The notes beneath the pieces are model-generated. The model was not told the DNA's origin, searched no databases, and saw only the letters and a list, made by a program, of their open reading frames with translations. From Oikopleura dioica (lineage: Eukaryota > Chordata > Appendicularia > Copelata > Oikopleuridae): DNA of 64,000 bases. Below, one piece after another: positions 1 to 13,632 of this stretch (position 1 is the first letter of the stretch; each line of letters opens with the position of its first letter). A program made the position numbers and the translations under genes. The stretch spans positions 7,006,001 to 7,070,000 of the forward strand of contig OU015569.1 of the NCBI GenBank assembly GCA_907165135.1, read 5' to 3'.

Positions 1-1326
1 GGTCTTCTATTCCGAAAATATTCAGAATCCCGTCATCTCAGTTTTCTAGCCACTTCTATCGAAAGAGAGTTGCATGAAGCACGCAGCGCTTTGTCCCTTC
101 TTCGCTTGATTAGTAAGTCACGAGAAAAGTACAATTAAGAAATTAATGGTTGAAATAGATGCAACATTTTAGGATGGCAAAAGATAGGGGTCAACGGTAA
201 CTCGGCTAGATTTATCACTTTTGAAACGAAACAATATTTAGGTCTCTATTTAGTTCTTCTATTCTTGAGAAATTTCGAAATTGCACTAGTGATTTAATAG
301 TTCCCTCTTTTGGAACATGGCTGTTACAATTACAAGATAATAGATAGATAAATTTAGATCATCCTTAGGCATTTGCAGTATAAAGTTATTTCTTTGATTG
401 ATTTGATGAAATGTGCCGCGCCCGGAATCCCCCGGGACTACTTTCAAACGATAACAAAATTATTTGTGTATTAGAGATTTTCGAAAAGTTTAAACACCAC
501 AGTGAACAGTCGAATCGCGCTTATGAATTAAAAGACAGAGGTAATTTTTTTTACAGTTAATAGATCATCATCCCGTTTGATTTGGTCAGTGCGTATGATG
601 GGGAAAAACAACCATATAAAAAGAAGTCGACTTTCTTATGAAATCCGTAATAATTTAGCGCATTATAAAAGTGAATCGCTTCCCGGCATCATCTCGATTT
701 TCATTCATAACAGTTGTTTTCAGATATGCTTCAAAGGAATTGAAACTAAGTTATGGTGAACAACCCCCTCAATGGGTCGACAAAGCACAAGTCTATCCCG
801 TAAGTATTTATATTTATTTGAGCTGGGAGATGTTTTTGTTTCCAAAAATCGGGATTAAACAAAACGAGTTTTTCATTAATACTATATGATCTTAATTTAA
901 TCATTCAACAAAGGAAAAGTAATGCGTACATAATATTCCCTTTCGTTGAATTTTTAACTCAAGCGTTGTCTGCCTTTTACCATCTGTCCGAGTGGGAGCT
1001 TCTGCCCACGAGTCACGATAATCCCATGGTCCCCATACATTCTTGCAGGACGAAAAATACGGAACCAGTTTTATGGAGTGGGTCCATAATTTTTAGAGAT
1101 CATTATTATCCACCCATAGATTCGGGGGTCTGACACAATGTGCCTAAATGGCGATGGCGCTCGAGGGCTGCTCAAATTATCAACTTTGTCGAGGGAATTT
1201 TTGTTTTGAAATACATATACTCCTCCCATCATTACCTCTTATCCTCAAAACAGTATATAAATATGAATCGGTACTGTTAAAACGAAGACTCTTTGAATTC
1301 CTCCGTGAAAGAACTAGAGATAAAAT
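1..1326. other. 5' flank with one orphan candidate exon
   Basis: No gene is recognised here. The best coding signal is a possible exon at about 722-799 on +. It follows an acceptor (gttgttttcag) and ends at a good donor (gtaagt at about 800), reading YASKELKLSYGEQPPQWVDK and a few more residues. It could be the 3' part of a gene entering from the left, or an upstream exon of the calcium channel that follows. Nothing joins it clearly to either. Confidence 0.3.
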
Positions 1327-4300
1327 ATGACGACATCGGACGAAGACGAAGAACTACCTCGCAGGGGCTCGGATGTCCACCTGACAAGATCAGGCTCGGT
1401 GTCCTGCCGTCGACCCTCAAGACCTCGTCTCTCTTTGTATAATGTCCAGTACAACGCTCGTACTGGCCGACAAAGTATTCCAACGCCCTCGGCGCATATC
1501 GGTGTCGGCGACATTCGAGAAAACGCCATGGGTTTTATGGAGAGTCTTTTTTACGGTCAATACGTGCCTCAGGAAGAGTTCCGATTGCTTTTGGGTCAAT
1601 TAATTTTTCTCTGCAATTAATATTTTTCCGCTTTCAAGATCAGAAAAAATTAATGCCCTGCCCTGCGAAACTTGGCCGAACTCTTAGAAAAGTCAAGGAG
1701 AGAATCAAAAGCGACCCTTCAACAGCGAGTATCGAGGACTTCCCATTCCATAGACACAGAAAATCTAGTCAATACCATATGGTAAATACCCGCCGTTTAG
1801 ACCCGAGGGAAAACCATACTATTCCCACCATTTAATTATGTTTATATAGAATAATAATATAATTAGAATGACATGCACGCATACTCTTTGAGAGCATCAT
1901 TTATTTATGATCAGAAAAAACACTGTGGACTTTGTGTATCGTCAAAGAATCTATTAAAGCCGGACGCTCCGTTTCCCAGATTAGCGAGCCCAAAAATACC
2001 ATCTGCACTTGGCGGTGGTAATCTGCGGTCACCCGCATAGGCTCGTTGCAGTTTTAAATGGTTTTCATTTTGGGCGTGAACCCTGATCAAGACGACGGGA
2101 TTGTGACCAGATTGACTCTCTCGGAGGACACGGTTACTGCGCTAGTTGACAACGACCCTAGTCTCGCGCGAAAAGACTTCCTTCATCCTTTTTTTTTAAT
2201 TACTAGAAATCATCTTTTTATTTTGATACATTCAAGCTACGCCAGGAGGAATCCAGAGCCAAGGCTAACTCCAATATGAGGCTTAGCTTAACGGTCGAAT
2301 GTTTCTTCACCAGGACAAGCAAATTTACTACTACTAATTCTGAAAGTTAATCCCAAATCCCCAGTGGAGCACAGCATCTCCCAGCGCCTTTGTTAAGTTC
2401 TCTCCAAAGCTATTTTGCTCTCGAGGCAGAAATGCTCTGCTCGTGGGCTCGTTGCCAGCGCGCTTCTTTGCACATTCTAAATCATAGTATTCAGCCAAGA
2501 AGAAACTTTTGAAACAGCAGCCGAATCTGATCACATCGCAGGTAAGAAATCGATTGAGTTGTTGACTTCCGGGCCTTTTGCGGCGGTCAAGTCGAAAGCC
2601 CAAAATCGAAATCAATAGACATCAGCCAAGAAAAACAACGAATTTCGATCATCTCCCATCACGCCATAATCGATTGTCTGCGAAAATATACAAAGTGACT
2701 GAGAAACTCGGCCATCTTGGTGTTTTTGGGTTCATTTCCATACCTCGGCTGACTCGAGCCAGTTTATTGTATTAGCTTTCGGCGGCGGGAACATATGGAG
2801 ACGCTTATTTAATTATGGCAATTTATTTTATCGTTTTGGCCGGGTCTTTTTATTTAAATACTTAAAAAATTAAATTATTTTTCAGAAGGAGATGGCGATG
2901 TGCTCTATCCCGCACTGTATCCAGTGGTTTTATTCTGCCTGGATCAAAGAAGTACTCCCCGCTATTGGTGCCTTCGTTCTATTGCCAACCCGTGAGTTGC
3001 TTTTCCATCGAAACTTTTTTAACTACTCTAATTGTCACAAATAATTGATCTAACAGGAGATTAGACAATGCTAAAAAGGATAGACATTGACTGTCGACAT
3101 AAATCAAATCCTTGATCGATAATGCAATTATCATTTATTTGATAAATCGTGCGTATCAGGCTTAGAAGCACTAACTTATCAATGTTCAATTCCATAATTA
3201 AGTGGGGATAGCGAACCGTCCCAATTTAACACTGTTTTTTCAGCTGGTTCGAAAGAATTTCGATTCTCGTTATCCTTATAAATTGTATCTCCCTTGGTCT
3301 TTATGATCCCTGCCAGAATAAAGCCGGTGCTGATTGCCACTCTACAAAGGTGAGACTTGAGGCAAAAGTGTGTTCTTTTTACTGGGAATTTAAGTGCCGA
3401 ATCTTGGAAGTCCTGGATGATGTTGTCTTTGCATATTTTGCCGTTGAAATGGTTATAAAAATGATGGCCATGGGTGTTTGGGGAAAATTGGGCTACCTTG
3501 GGGATAGCTGGAATCGCCTAGATTGTTTCATTGTCATTGCCGGTGCGCTAGAATATTGCCTTCATTTGGACAACATGAATCTCACCGCGATCAGGACTAT
3601 CCGCGTTTTGCGTCCACTGCGCGCTATAAATAGAGTTCCTTCCATGCGTATACTTGTAATGCTTTTATTAGGCTCGGTTCACTCGAATAATTGCAAGTTA
3701 TGCCGACTTCTTTTCTCCAAGGGTCATGATCAGATAGACCATAATGTCGGGGCGCTCAATTACCTGCAACAAGCTAATTAAACTCGTCAGGCATATGTTG
3801 CTGCTTCTCGCTCGTTCTGTGCCTGAATAGTGATTTTAATTTTTTAATTTGGTGAACCTACTGCACAAGACACCTTGCCTATGTTGGGCAATGTCCTCAT
3901 GCTCTGCACATTTGTCTTCTTTATATTCGGCGTCGTTGCCGTCCAGCTTTGGAAAGGAGTTCTTCGACAACGATGTTATCTTGATCTTCCTGAAAACCTC
4001 GCTGGCAACGAGACGCAGCTTAAACTCGACACTTACTATGGGCAGTACGATGAAGAAGCGGTCATTTGTACGACTGATGGAAGCCAGGGCCTTTTTCGCT
4101 GTGCAGCGGGATTCCTTGAGACCTACAGAGACTCTAGCGGTGAAAAATGCACTGGTGGAGCTGAACTCTGGGATGGTGTGTCCGGCCTCGACCAGAAGTA
4201 TAACGTGAATGGAACGAACCAGTGCATCAACTGGTACAGATATTACACAGGTTGTAATAGCGGCCCAGAAAACCCATTCAAGGGAGCCATCTCTTTCGAC

Positions 4301-7300
4301 AACATTGGCTACGCCTGGATTGCCATTTTCCAGGTCATCAGTTTAGAAGGATGGGTAGACATTATGTACTACGTGATGGACTCGCATTCCTTCTTCAGGT
4401 TTGAAAAGTGTTTTTGAAAAATTGCGAATATCAAAATTAAGTTTCATATATTTTATTCTTCTGATCGTTATTGGCAGCTTCTTCATGATCAACTTATGTT
4501 TGGTCGTCATCGCCACTCAGTTTAGGTATGAACAATCAAATAATAAAAATTTCTAAATTTTAATAGTGAAACTAAACAACGAGAACAGCGACTAATGGAA
4601 GAAGCTAGACTTAAATTCATGTCCAACGATTCGACTTTGCATTCGTATCAACCCCCTGGCAGTATGTATACCGAGCTTTTGCGCGCAGTTGGCTCATTAT
4701 TACGCCGCGTTAAACGTAAAATGTAAGTAAAACAAAAACTGCTTTGCCAAAGTATCTATCGGAACGGGTCTTGCAAAGAAATTATTCTTTGGGCTGGGAC
4801 AAGAATGATATGCCCGCCTTAATAATACCTGGATTGTTTTTTCTCTTGAATTTGGACATAAAAGAGGAAAATTTTAGTGAACGGCATTGTCAAAAAGTTT
4901 TCTGTTCGCCAGTATCAGAGGGTTCCTCTGATTCGCGTAATACACACCACCATCATCACCATCACCACCACCATCATTATCATCTCGGGGAGCAAGCGCC
5001 TCCCCAGTACAGGTAAGGGGTAGATGTTTGTCCATTTGGTGTTGTTGGCCCGTTCCTTTTTCCTTTTTTGTGGTACATTCGTTGCCTAGATGGCTGACTC
5101 CAATAACTGACTTGATTGTTTCAGCACAAGACTACAGCTTATGAATTCCCCTCACGAGTCAAAGGATTCATCTATTCATGAGGCTCCGATGAGTTCTTGC
5201 CGAAGCCAACGGGTGACGACGACATTTGTTACATCAGACATGGATTGCTCGTGTTCGGATTACGATCCAGAAGATAAAGGAGCTTTCGAAATTGATGCCG
5301 AAGAAGTGGTAGATTTTCGCAAAAGCAACCAGAATCGCCCGTGTTCGAAGACAACGAGCGCGCCAAAACGAGAACGCTGCAACTGGCTTTCAAATACGTT
5401 CGGCACGTGCTGGATGGTGGTTAAGACAGAGATCGATGCAAACTGTAAAATATTCAAGCGCATTGTCGACTCGAAGTACTTTGGACATGGGATCATGATC
5501 GCCATTCTGATCAACACGTCGTCGATGGGAATCGAGCACCACAATCAAAATGAAAAATTAACAGAGGCGCTCGAGGTATCGAACGTTATCTTCACAACCA
5601 TCTTCACTCTCGAAATGGTGATGAAAATCCTGGCAGACGGGCTCTTTGGATACTTGCAGAACTTCTACAATGTTTTTGACGCAAGCATCGTCTTTGTTTC
5701 CATTTGGGAAATCGTTGATGACACTGACGCAGGCGGCCTGTCAGTCCTCAGAACTTTTAGACTTCTCCGAGTGCTTAAGCTCGTTCGATTCCTACCTGCT
5801 CTTCGTCGTCAACTAATTGTTCTCATGCGCACAATGGACAATGTTGCTACATTTATGATGCTCCTCTTTCTTTTCATCTTCATCTTTTCAATTCTTGGAA
5901 TGCATCTTTTTGGCTGCAAATTCTGCTGGATCAACAAGCATTCCGAGACAGAATGCGATAGAGCGAATTTTGACAGTCTTCTTTGGGCGATTGTCACAGT
6001 GTTTCAAATTCTGACCCAGGAAGACTGGAATCTAGTCCTTTACAATGGAATGGCTTCGTCTGGGCCTCTGGCTTCTCTCTACTTTATCGCGCTGATGACA
6101 ATCGGAAACTACGTGCTCTTTAATCTGCTCGTCGCGATTCTAGTAGAAGGATTCCAGGCGGAGGTACGATGGATTTTTTTGCAATTTTTAATTTGAGAAA
6201 ACAGGGTTATTATCAACATAAAGCCGAAATTTTCATGGCTGATCTCCGCACCTATGCCCATGATAGGCTTTTTGCAATGGCGAGAACGCAATCTGTGAGA
6301 GAACTTAGATTTTCTTTTAAATGAGTAGAAAGAATCCCATATTTAAAATGGGCTATTTGAGCCCCCGTTAATAGTCAAAAATTCATTTTTGATATAAATT
6401 TACTCAAGTAAATTTATGTTTCAATGTTAGAGGCTCTTTTTAGGTAGACAGATGGCTAATTTACTTTTAGGGTGATGAATTTGAAGATGAAGAAGATGTT
6501 TCTGAGCAGCTCGTTAAACGTCGAGAAACAATTGCATCTCGAATTGCTGATAGTAAGTGGAACTGTGGGAGTTGAATTATCATCCATCAACGCCCATTCA
6601 GACATAAATTTCTCTGTGTAATTTCTTTTAGAGGTTTGCTAATTTTACCGCCTCTCGTTCGCGCCTCTTAGTATCTTAGCTTTAGTTGAAAGGCTCATAC
6701 TACTGTATCTTCAGCACTGCCTGTTATCACGCAAACTGATGCTACACCAGTTAACTCTCGAAATCCTTCACGGGCAGCAAGTTTGCGACAAACAGCAACG
6801 GCAAATCACTCGATAGAAGTAACAGAGCATTTTATTAACCCGACTGGAGCCGACGGGACATATTCGAACGGAGACGGCAACTCCAATAAGGCTGATTTGC
6901 TTATCGTAAGCAATCAAAATGACCCTGTCAGCGCACAACCTAGCCCAATACGAAATCTTCTGTCACCTCAGCCATCTCTGGTAAGATCGAAATCAAGGAA
7001 GAGCACTCTCAAAATAACAAACTAAGAATCCCAGCAGATCATCCGTGTCCATAACGACTTCCCACTCTGACATCTCACGATCTCGACCTCTTCCTTCAGA
7101 AGATCAGACAGTAAGTCAGAATCACCTAATAAAGGTGCATAAATACTTCAGATCGACTCTAGCACGTATAGTGGGGTGAAGGCGTATAGACGCCACCATC
7201 ATACCCACTATCGCAACAAAGAGGTATTCATAACTCTCTATGCTCTACGCATTTCGAGAAGTTGCATGGCCTCTGTCTCGTATTTTTATTTTTTTATTCT

Positions 7301-10300
7301 ACGTACATTGTCTTTATTAATAGGATTCGCAGTTGCAAGATAACAAAGAGGCAAGTTTGTATCGGCAAACATCAGTCCACCGCCGGGAACCCTTGATTGA
7401 ATGTATAAACGATCCAAATTTCAATGAACGTGCGAACACGGACACGTTCTCTCGTGTGAAAGTTCACCAGCATTTAACAGAGTCAGCTATGTACACAGCA
7501 CTCATGGTCCTGGCGTTTGCGGGATTGCATCCGCCCGATTTCAACCCGAGTCGATTCGAGAAACCGAAATTGTCTGAAATGAGGAAAATTTTGCGCAAAA
7601 TCGTTATGGACTACCGCGCTCGTGGGCCTAGCGTCGCTATGCGCAATGAAAGGGGACTTACGGGACTATACGTGGCGATAAAACGCGGCGGGTTCGATGA
7701 AAATGGCAAGACAGAAGATGACCCTTTTTTGTCTATAAGCGCGGATCAAATGCTTAAAAATTTGGAAACTGATTTGAACATTTGTCCAGAGATCAACGTT
7801 TTAAAGAAAAAATCTCAGTCAAGAATGCGCGGACTCCAAGTAAATTTTCCAATGTTCTAGTTCCGCTAGATCGAAGCTGCTGTTGAAACAGAGTTTTAAC
7901 ACAGTCAATCATCTTAGTGGTAAACTAATCTTCGCAGGAAATAGGCGTTTTTTGTTTTGGGGGGTATTGTCTCTCCTTCATGTTGTACACGTGTCTTTGT
8001 TCTACTAGTAAAGTAGAAATCGCCTGTAGTGCTTCTAACAATGTGTTTATGTAGACCCTGATGATGTGCACTCACTGTTTCTGTGGCCGCCCGCCTGCCT
8101 GGGTTTACAATCGTCAGCGATACTCCTTATTCTTATTCTCGCCACGGAACTCGTTTCGAAAAACGTGCCGAAAACTTACAGCTTCCAAATGGTTCGACTA
8201 TTCAATTCTCATCTTCATTTTTGCCAACTGTATTACAATCGCAATGGAGAGGCCTACTTTGGCTGACGACTCGCCAGAGAGAGCGTTGCTCAATGTATCC
8301 AATCATCTTTTCACGCTTGTTTTCTTTATTGAAATGAACATCAAAGTAAGTCTTTAATTCTTACTTTCTTTATCAAGGGCGCTCAGGTCCTTGCGCTTGG
8401 ATTTTACTGCGGCTCAGACGCATATCTCCGTTCTGGTTGGAATGTGCTGGATTTTCTGTTGGTCGTTTGCTCGATCGTGGACACATTTTTTGTGATTTTA
8501 TCCGACTCCTCGCCGAAGATTTTAGGAATATTGCGAGTATTCCGTCTTCTGCGTACGTTACGCCCTTTGCGTGTTATTTCACGCGCACCCGGTCTAAAGC
8601 TTGTCGTCCAAACGCTCATCTCTTCACTAAAACAAATTGGAAACATTGTGCTCATCTGCTGCGCATTCTTCGTCATCTTTGGAATTCTCGGAGTGCAACT
8701 TTTCAAGGGGAAATTCTACTACTGTGACTCGGATGATTTACGAGATATAAAAACAAAAGAAGATTGTATAAAGATGGGTTATAGATGGCTCAACCAGCGT
8801 TACAACTTTGACAATCTCGGCCAGGCTTTGATGAGCTTGTTTGTCTTGAGTTCAAAAGATGGCTGGGTGCAGATCATGTACAATGGTATCGACGCGTACG
8901 AGGTCGACAAACAGCCAGTAAGGTAATCATCAACGATCGAATGTTTTTTTGTCTTTCTAAAGAGCCTTAATTCGCAATACTAAATAATATTAATATTTAA
9001 TCTAAACTAACCCTTAGGAATCATAATCCATGGATGCTTCTCTACTTCATAAGTTTCCTCCTGATTGTTGCTTTCTTCGTGTTAAATATGTTCGTCGGTG
9101 TGGTTGTGGAAAACTTCCACCGGTGTCGCCAAGAACACGAAGCAGAAATGCAGCGCAAAAAGATGGAACGTCGGCTGAAGAAAGAAAGGCGGCGAAATCG
9201 CGAATTGCGTCGCGCACAACGTCGCCAAGCGAGAATAGAAGCCGGCCTTCAGAAGCAACATTCCGAAAAGAAAGCGCCGAAGAAACTTGGCCGCTTTGGA
9301 AGAAAAAAAGTAACAGAGGATGTGAAATCCAAGTTTGCAACTGCAGGTAAAGAAAGAACTCTCTTTTATGATTCCAAGTGCATAAAAAAGATTTTCTGTC
9401 TCGCACGTTGTCCCGCGCGAATTTGCCAGGGCAAGTGTCCTACATCATATCCATTGCCTCCATTGTAGCTAACCGTGTCTATCATTAGTAATTCCATTCA
9501 CACTCGGCCCGATGCAAATGGTAAACTCAGATCTGGAAAAGGCTTTGCAGGGGTCGGATTCAGACTCGGATTTCTCCGTGGTCCGAGATTCGGCTCCGCG
9601 CTCAGCACCGCGGACTCCCCGCCCAGACTCGTGTCAGACCAAAAACTCGACCCGTCATCGGTCAGAGTCGGCCACTTCGAACCGTACTGCAACGGTCGAA
9701 GTAGTCGAGCTCGACGAGACTACTAATACCGACTATTCCCGCCGTAACACCTTTTCCACCGGTATCGCACTCATCATCAGAACATCAAATCTATTTGTTC
9801 GATATTTTGTCATATTTTTTACGATTGCCTTCCAGAAATCAAGGAAATAATTGTTCAATCACCAGAAGTCCAGGGCTTGAACAATGTAACCTACAAAATT
9901 TTCGGGCTCCAAATGCGAATAAAAGAAAGCATGTCAACCTTTTATCGACACCATTTTGACCCAATCCCAATTTTAAAGTCGTAATCGAGAATTGGATTTT
10001 TGCATGAACGAAAGACCGTAATGATGTTATTTTGAAAATTTTCTAACAGCCCACATTTTAGTGACAACTTTGAAAGCATTTCATAGCAGACAATCAGGTT
10101 ATTAACACATCATCATCTCGAAAAAAAATTTGTTTCATAGAATTAATTCCTGTCATAAAGCGAGCCCATTCTTTTCGCCGATATGATATCCTACAAAGAG
10201 AAAAATATTAAAAAAATTTTCCTTTTAAAATTGATTTGCCGAAAATTTCTGCTCTCTCGGATAATTTGCGGAATAAGTTATATTGCCGGGAAAATACAAT

Positions 10301-12442
10301 TTTGTGCAGTCGAAATTCTCATCTTGATAGGAATTTACCAAGAATTTGACAAACTTTAGAATCATCATTCTCGCGACCGTTTAATTTTGTTGTTTACTGT
10401 TTCTTAGAGCACACCCCGCAGCTCAACAACTACTCCCCCGGACGACAGAAACTTCACGATATTGTAACGCATCGTTATTTCGAGCTCATCGTCGCTTCGA
10501 TCATAGGATTGAATATTCTCGCCATGTCACTTGAGCATTGGAGCCAACCGAAAATCATCGATGACATTCTCATGTACTCCAATTGGTTTTTTACCTTGGT
10601 TTTCGTCATTGAAATGTCACTGAAAATATTTGCACTTGGTTTTGGTGGATATCTTGCAGATAAATGGAACCAGCTTGATATGGTCATAGTTTTTCTGTCC
10701 GTCATCGGTATTGTCTTAGAAGTACTCAATGAAGGGCACAAGGTACACTTTAAAAGCACAAACCGTCCATTTAACTTACTATAGCTTGGTGTCGTTACTA
10801 TTCCAATAAACATTAGCATCATCCGGGTTATGAGAGTTCTTCGGATTGCTCGTGTGCTAAAGCTGCTGAAAACTGCCAAAGGAGTACGGAGGCTTCTCGA
10901 GACTGTCGCTCATGCGCTTCCACAAGTCGGTAACCTTGGTCTCCTCTTTCTCCTCCTCTTCTTTATTTTCGCCGCTCTCGGTGTTGAGCTTTTTGGAACT
11001 ATAGGTAAGTCGATTTTTAAAACTATCTATATCGATGTTTTAGTATGCGATGAGGACAACCCGTGTGAGGGTCTCGGACGACATGCTTCTTTTGCAAATT
11101 TCGGTATTGCCTGGCTCACACTTTTCCGCGTGTCTACCGGCGACAATTGGAATGGAATCATGAAGGTATTTACTTTTAATTTTATTATGCGATGGATTTA
11201 ATTGGCATATCCAGGATGCGCTTATGCGCTGTGGCGACGCTTTTAATGCTTCAGAATCGGCTTGTGATCCTAATGTGAGACATCTTCGTCTTATATGTGT
11301 AGCCTAACTGTCGTCATACACCTTTTTGTATTAGAAAATGAACTCCTTTTTAACTAAATTTTGTTGTAATTCACTTCATTAAAAGCAATTTAGGACGCAT
11401 TGCGAGACCCAAGTTTGGGAGAATGCAATGATGATACAGTTTGCACTGAAAACTGTTGCGTTTCAGGATACATTGCGCCAATCTATTTCGTTATCTTTGT
11501 CATGATGGCTCAGGTAATTCCGTCTCTTCGTTCTTTTGTTAAAAATGGCTAGTTTGTTCTGGTAAACGTTGTCGTTGCTGTCCTGATGAAACATTTGGAA
11601 GAGTCGAACTCATCAGCTGGAGACATAGAAGACCCAGATGCACCGGCAAAGCGCGTTGGTGAAAACGATGTGCGAGATGTTGCACAGTCATCAAACGCGG
11701 CCAATTCTTCTAAGAGTGAAAAACGCTCAAGTTCTCCAGGAGGCGGAGCATCTTCGATACCTCAAATAACCGTGGAAGAAGTTGATGAAACCAGTAGATT
11801 CACAGAACCGACGGAAGAAACAACTCTAATGAGTCAGTCGGAGTCATCAAAAGTTACATCTTCGCGCTCCCAAGGCCACTTATACGAAATTTGCAAGCCC
11901 GAAGCTGCCCATATGATGCCTGACACTCCACCAAAGAAACTTGAGGTCGTTATTAAAAATCGAAAAGAGCGGCTGGTTTCTCAACGCGCTTTCGACGAGA
12001 TAAGCCATGTGATCTATGAGGAATCTTCTGATTCGGACGGTCCGACTCATCCTCGTCACAAGATGATTGACCGACGGCGCGATAAGCTTCTTGGAGGAAT
12101 AAGGATAGATTCAATAGAAGACCACGAGGGATCATCTTCTCCCCCTTACGACGATACCAGACAGTCTGGCTCAAATACCTCTCTCGACACAATCTACCTC
12201 GCGTGAGTAAAACTCTGGAGAGTCTTTTCTAAATGATTTTTATAAGGGCACGGAGAGCTATGATCCTTGATGGCTACAGCGAAGATCGAGGATCGTCGGT
12301 GGGAAACCGAGCGGACAAGAGCAGCGCGACGACCGCAACAACGCTGACTGTAGACACGGAAATGCGTTTCATCGACTCTCCGTGCTCGGTACATCGCTCT
12401 CCCAACTCGGAAAGCTCGAACCATGCGCCGCAAACTCAGTGA
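1327..12442 (+). CDS. CACNA1G/H/I-like: T-type (Cav3) voltage-gated calcium channel alpha-1 subunit
   Basis: Pore-forming subunit of a low-voltage-activated calcium channel in the plasma membrane. All four six-helix domains are readable. Domain I starts in the exon at 2886-2991; domain II is at 5125-6163, III at 8055-9346 and IV at 10408-11600. The S4 helices carry the expected arginine ladders, for example [20 protein letters not shown] in domain II. The pore loops read LEGW, QEDW, KDGW and GDNW, which is the EEDD filter of T-type channels rather than the EEEE of L/N-type or the filters of sodium channels. After IS6 the gating-brake helix is present ([19 protein letters not shown]). The I-II linker contains eleven histidines in a row (4945-4977), like vertebrate Cav3. 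About 20 exons; most introns are 39-50 bp. The N-terminal exon at 1327 (acidic, [14 protein letters not shown]) is a likely but unproven start; the join to the exon at 2886 is not certain. The stop is at 12440-12442. No frame breaks were seen. Confidence 0.93.
1860..2885. other. long 5' intron region of the Cav3 gene
   Basis: This stretch lies between the putative first coding exon and the first certain channel exon. It holds no convincing exon. A short stretch near 1935-2025 on + reads [20 protein letters not shown], which faintly resembles the helix-turn-helix of Tc1/pogo-type transposases, but it is too short to call. Confidence 0.3.
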
Positions 12443-12878
12443 GAAAATAGACTCAGACGACCCTGCCGCCGCCTGCGGAACGCTTCATCCTCAACACTGC
12501 CTGTTTCCTTCCTACTCTAGAATTTTGCTTTGATAGCATAATTTATTTCTACTGTTTTTTTACTTCGAATTTATTTACTTCTTGGCCGACCCTACGGTGA
12601 TCGCAGTACAGCAAGTAAAAGTGTATAAACTGAATTCAACTGATTTTCAATCAAAGCACAACTAAACAGACACTTATTTACAAACGAGTTTATTCTTTTA
12701 TGCCAGAGCAACTCACGGATTGATTTCGCTATACGAAGTATTCGAGCATCAAAGCCAAATCACAGCATTGAGCATTTACAAAGTTTAGTCATATTACAAA
12801 TTTTTGTTCGTTTTTTTCCTTGAACCAACAAAGACGGATTACACATTGTCGCGTATTCAAAAAAATCAAGCACGAATA

Positions 12879-13589
12879 ATGGGCATCCAAGGGAAAATCG
12901 AAAATCTTACAGAAGAACAGATCAAGAGAATAACATGCTCAGTGTGTTTGGAGATATATGAAGAACCGGTGGAAGTTGCATGTTGCAGACAGGTTTTTTG
13001 CAAGGTCTGCCTTTTAAAATTTAAGTATTAGGCAAATCAAGCTTTAAGAAATGTATTTTGGCTGTATCTGGTAACAAGGGGAATAGCTGCCCAATTTGCA
13101 GGGAAAATCTCGACATCAAAAGATTAACAAAAGCACATCCTTTTATCTTGGAGCATTTGTCCACTGTCGAAATGAAGTGTCCTTTTCCAGAGTGCCCAGG
13201 TAAAATGAATTTTAAACTCTGAAATTTTTATAATAGTCAAACTTTATGAGATCATAATGTTTCAGAATCAAACACATACGAAGCGCATATTAACCACATC
13301 AGCAGCTGTTCGAGAGGACCTGACAGTGTGTGCAACTCGTGCAATCAAAATGTCCCACGATTGGATTTTGATGATCACCTGGAAAACTGTCTTCAAAGGT
13401 TCTCCCAGGCATTAATTATTAAAACTCACTAACTTCGCAAGATACAAAGAGCTGGTAAAGAAAGCCGAATACATGATCACAAAGCTTCGCATGGAAAATC
13501 GACATCTAAGAGAGAAGCTTACAAACGCAGAAAGACGTGCCAGTATGAACCAAACAAGCAATTATTATGCACCGCATATGCTCGAATAA
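12879..13589 (+). CDS. RING-finger protein with TRAF/SIAH-like zinc finger and C-terminal coiled coil
   Basis: Predicted 185-residue E3 ubiquitin ligase-type protein. Four exons (12879-13004, 13049-13199, 13266-13398, 13442-13589) sum to exactly 186 codons. The N-terminal RING reads CSVC, then VACCRQVFCKKC after removing the 44-bp first intron, then CPIC. The position normally held by histidine in C-x-H-x2-C is glutamine. A second cysteine/histidine-rich stretch follows (KCPFPECP, HINHISSC, CNSC, HLENC), as in NRDP1/TRAF-type proteins. The last 45 residues are charged and helical (RYKELVKKAEYMITKLRMEN), suggesting a coiled coil. The start at 12879 is the first in-frame ATG before the RING. 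A polyadenylation signal AATAAA overlaps the stop codon. The gene lies 436 bp after the Cav3 stop and tail to tail with the next gene. Confidence 0.82.
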
Positions 13590-13632
13590 AAGAAAAAAGT
13601 TAAGAACAATCTTTGTGTAATTTTTTATTAGG

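Noticed and set aside
1935-2025. Possible transposase helix-turn-helix ([17 protein letters not shown])
   Set aside because: Too short, no catalytic domain nearby, and it lies in an intron without inverted repeats.
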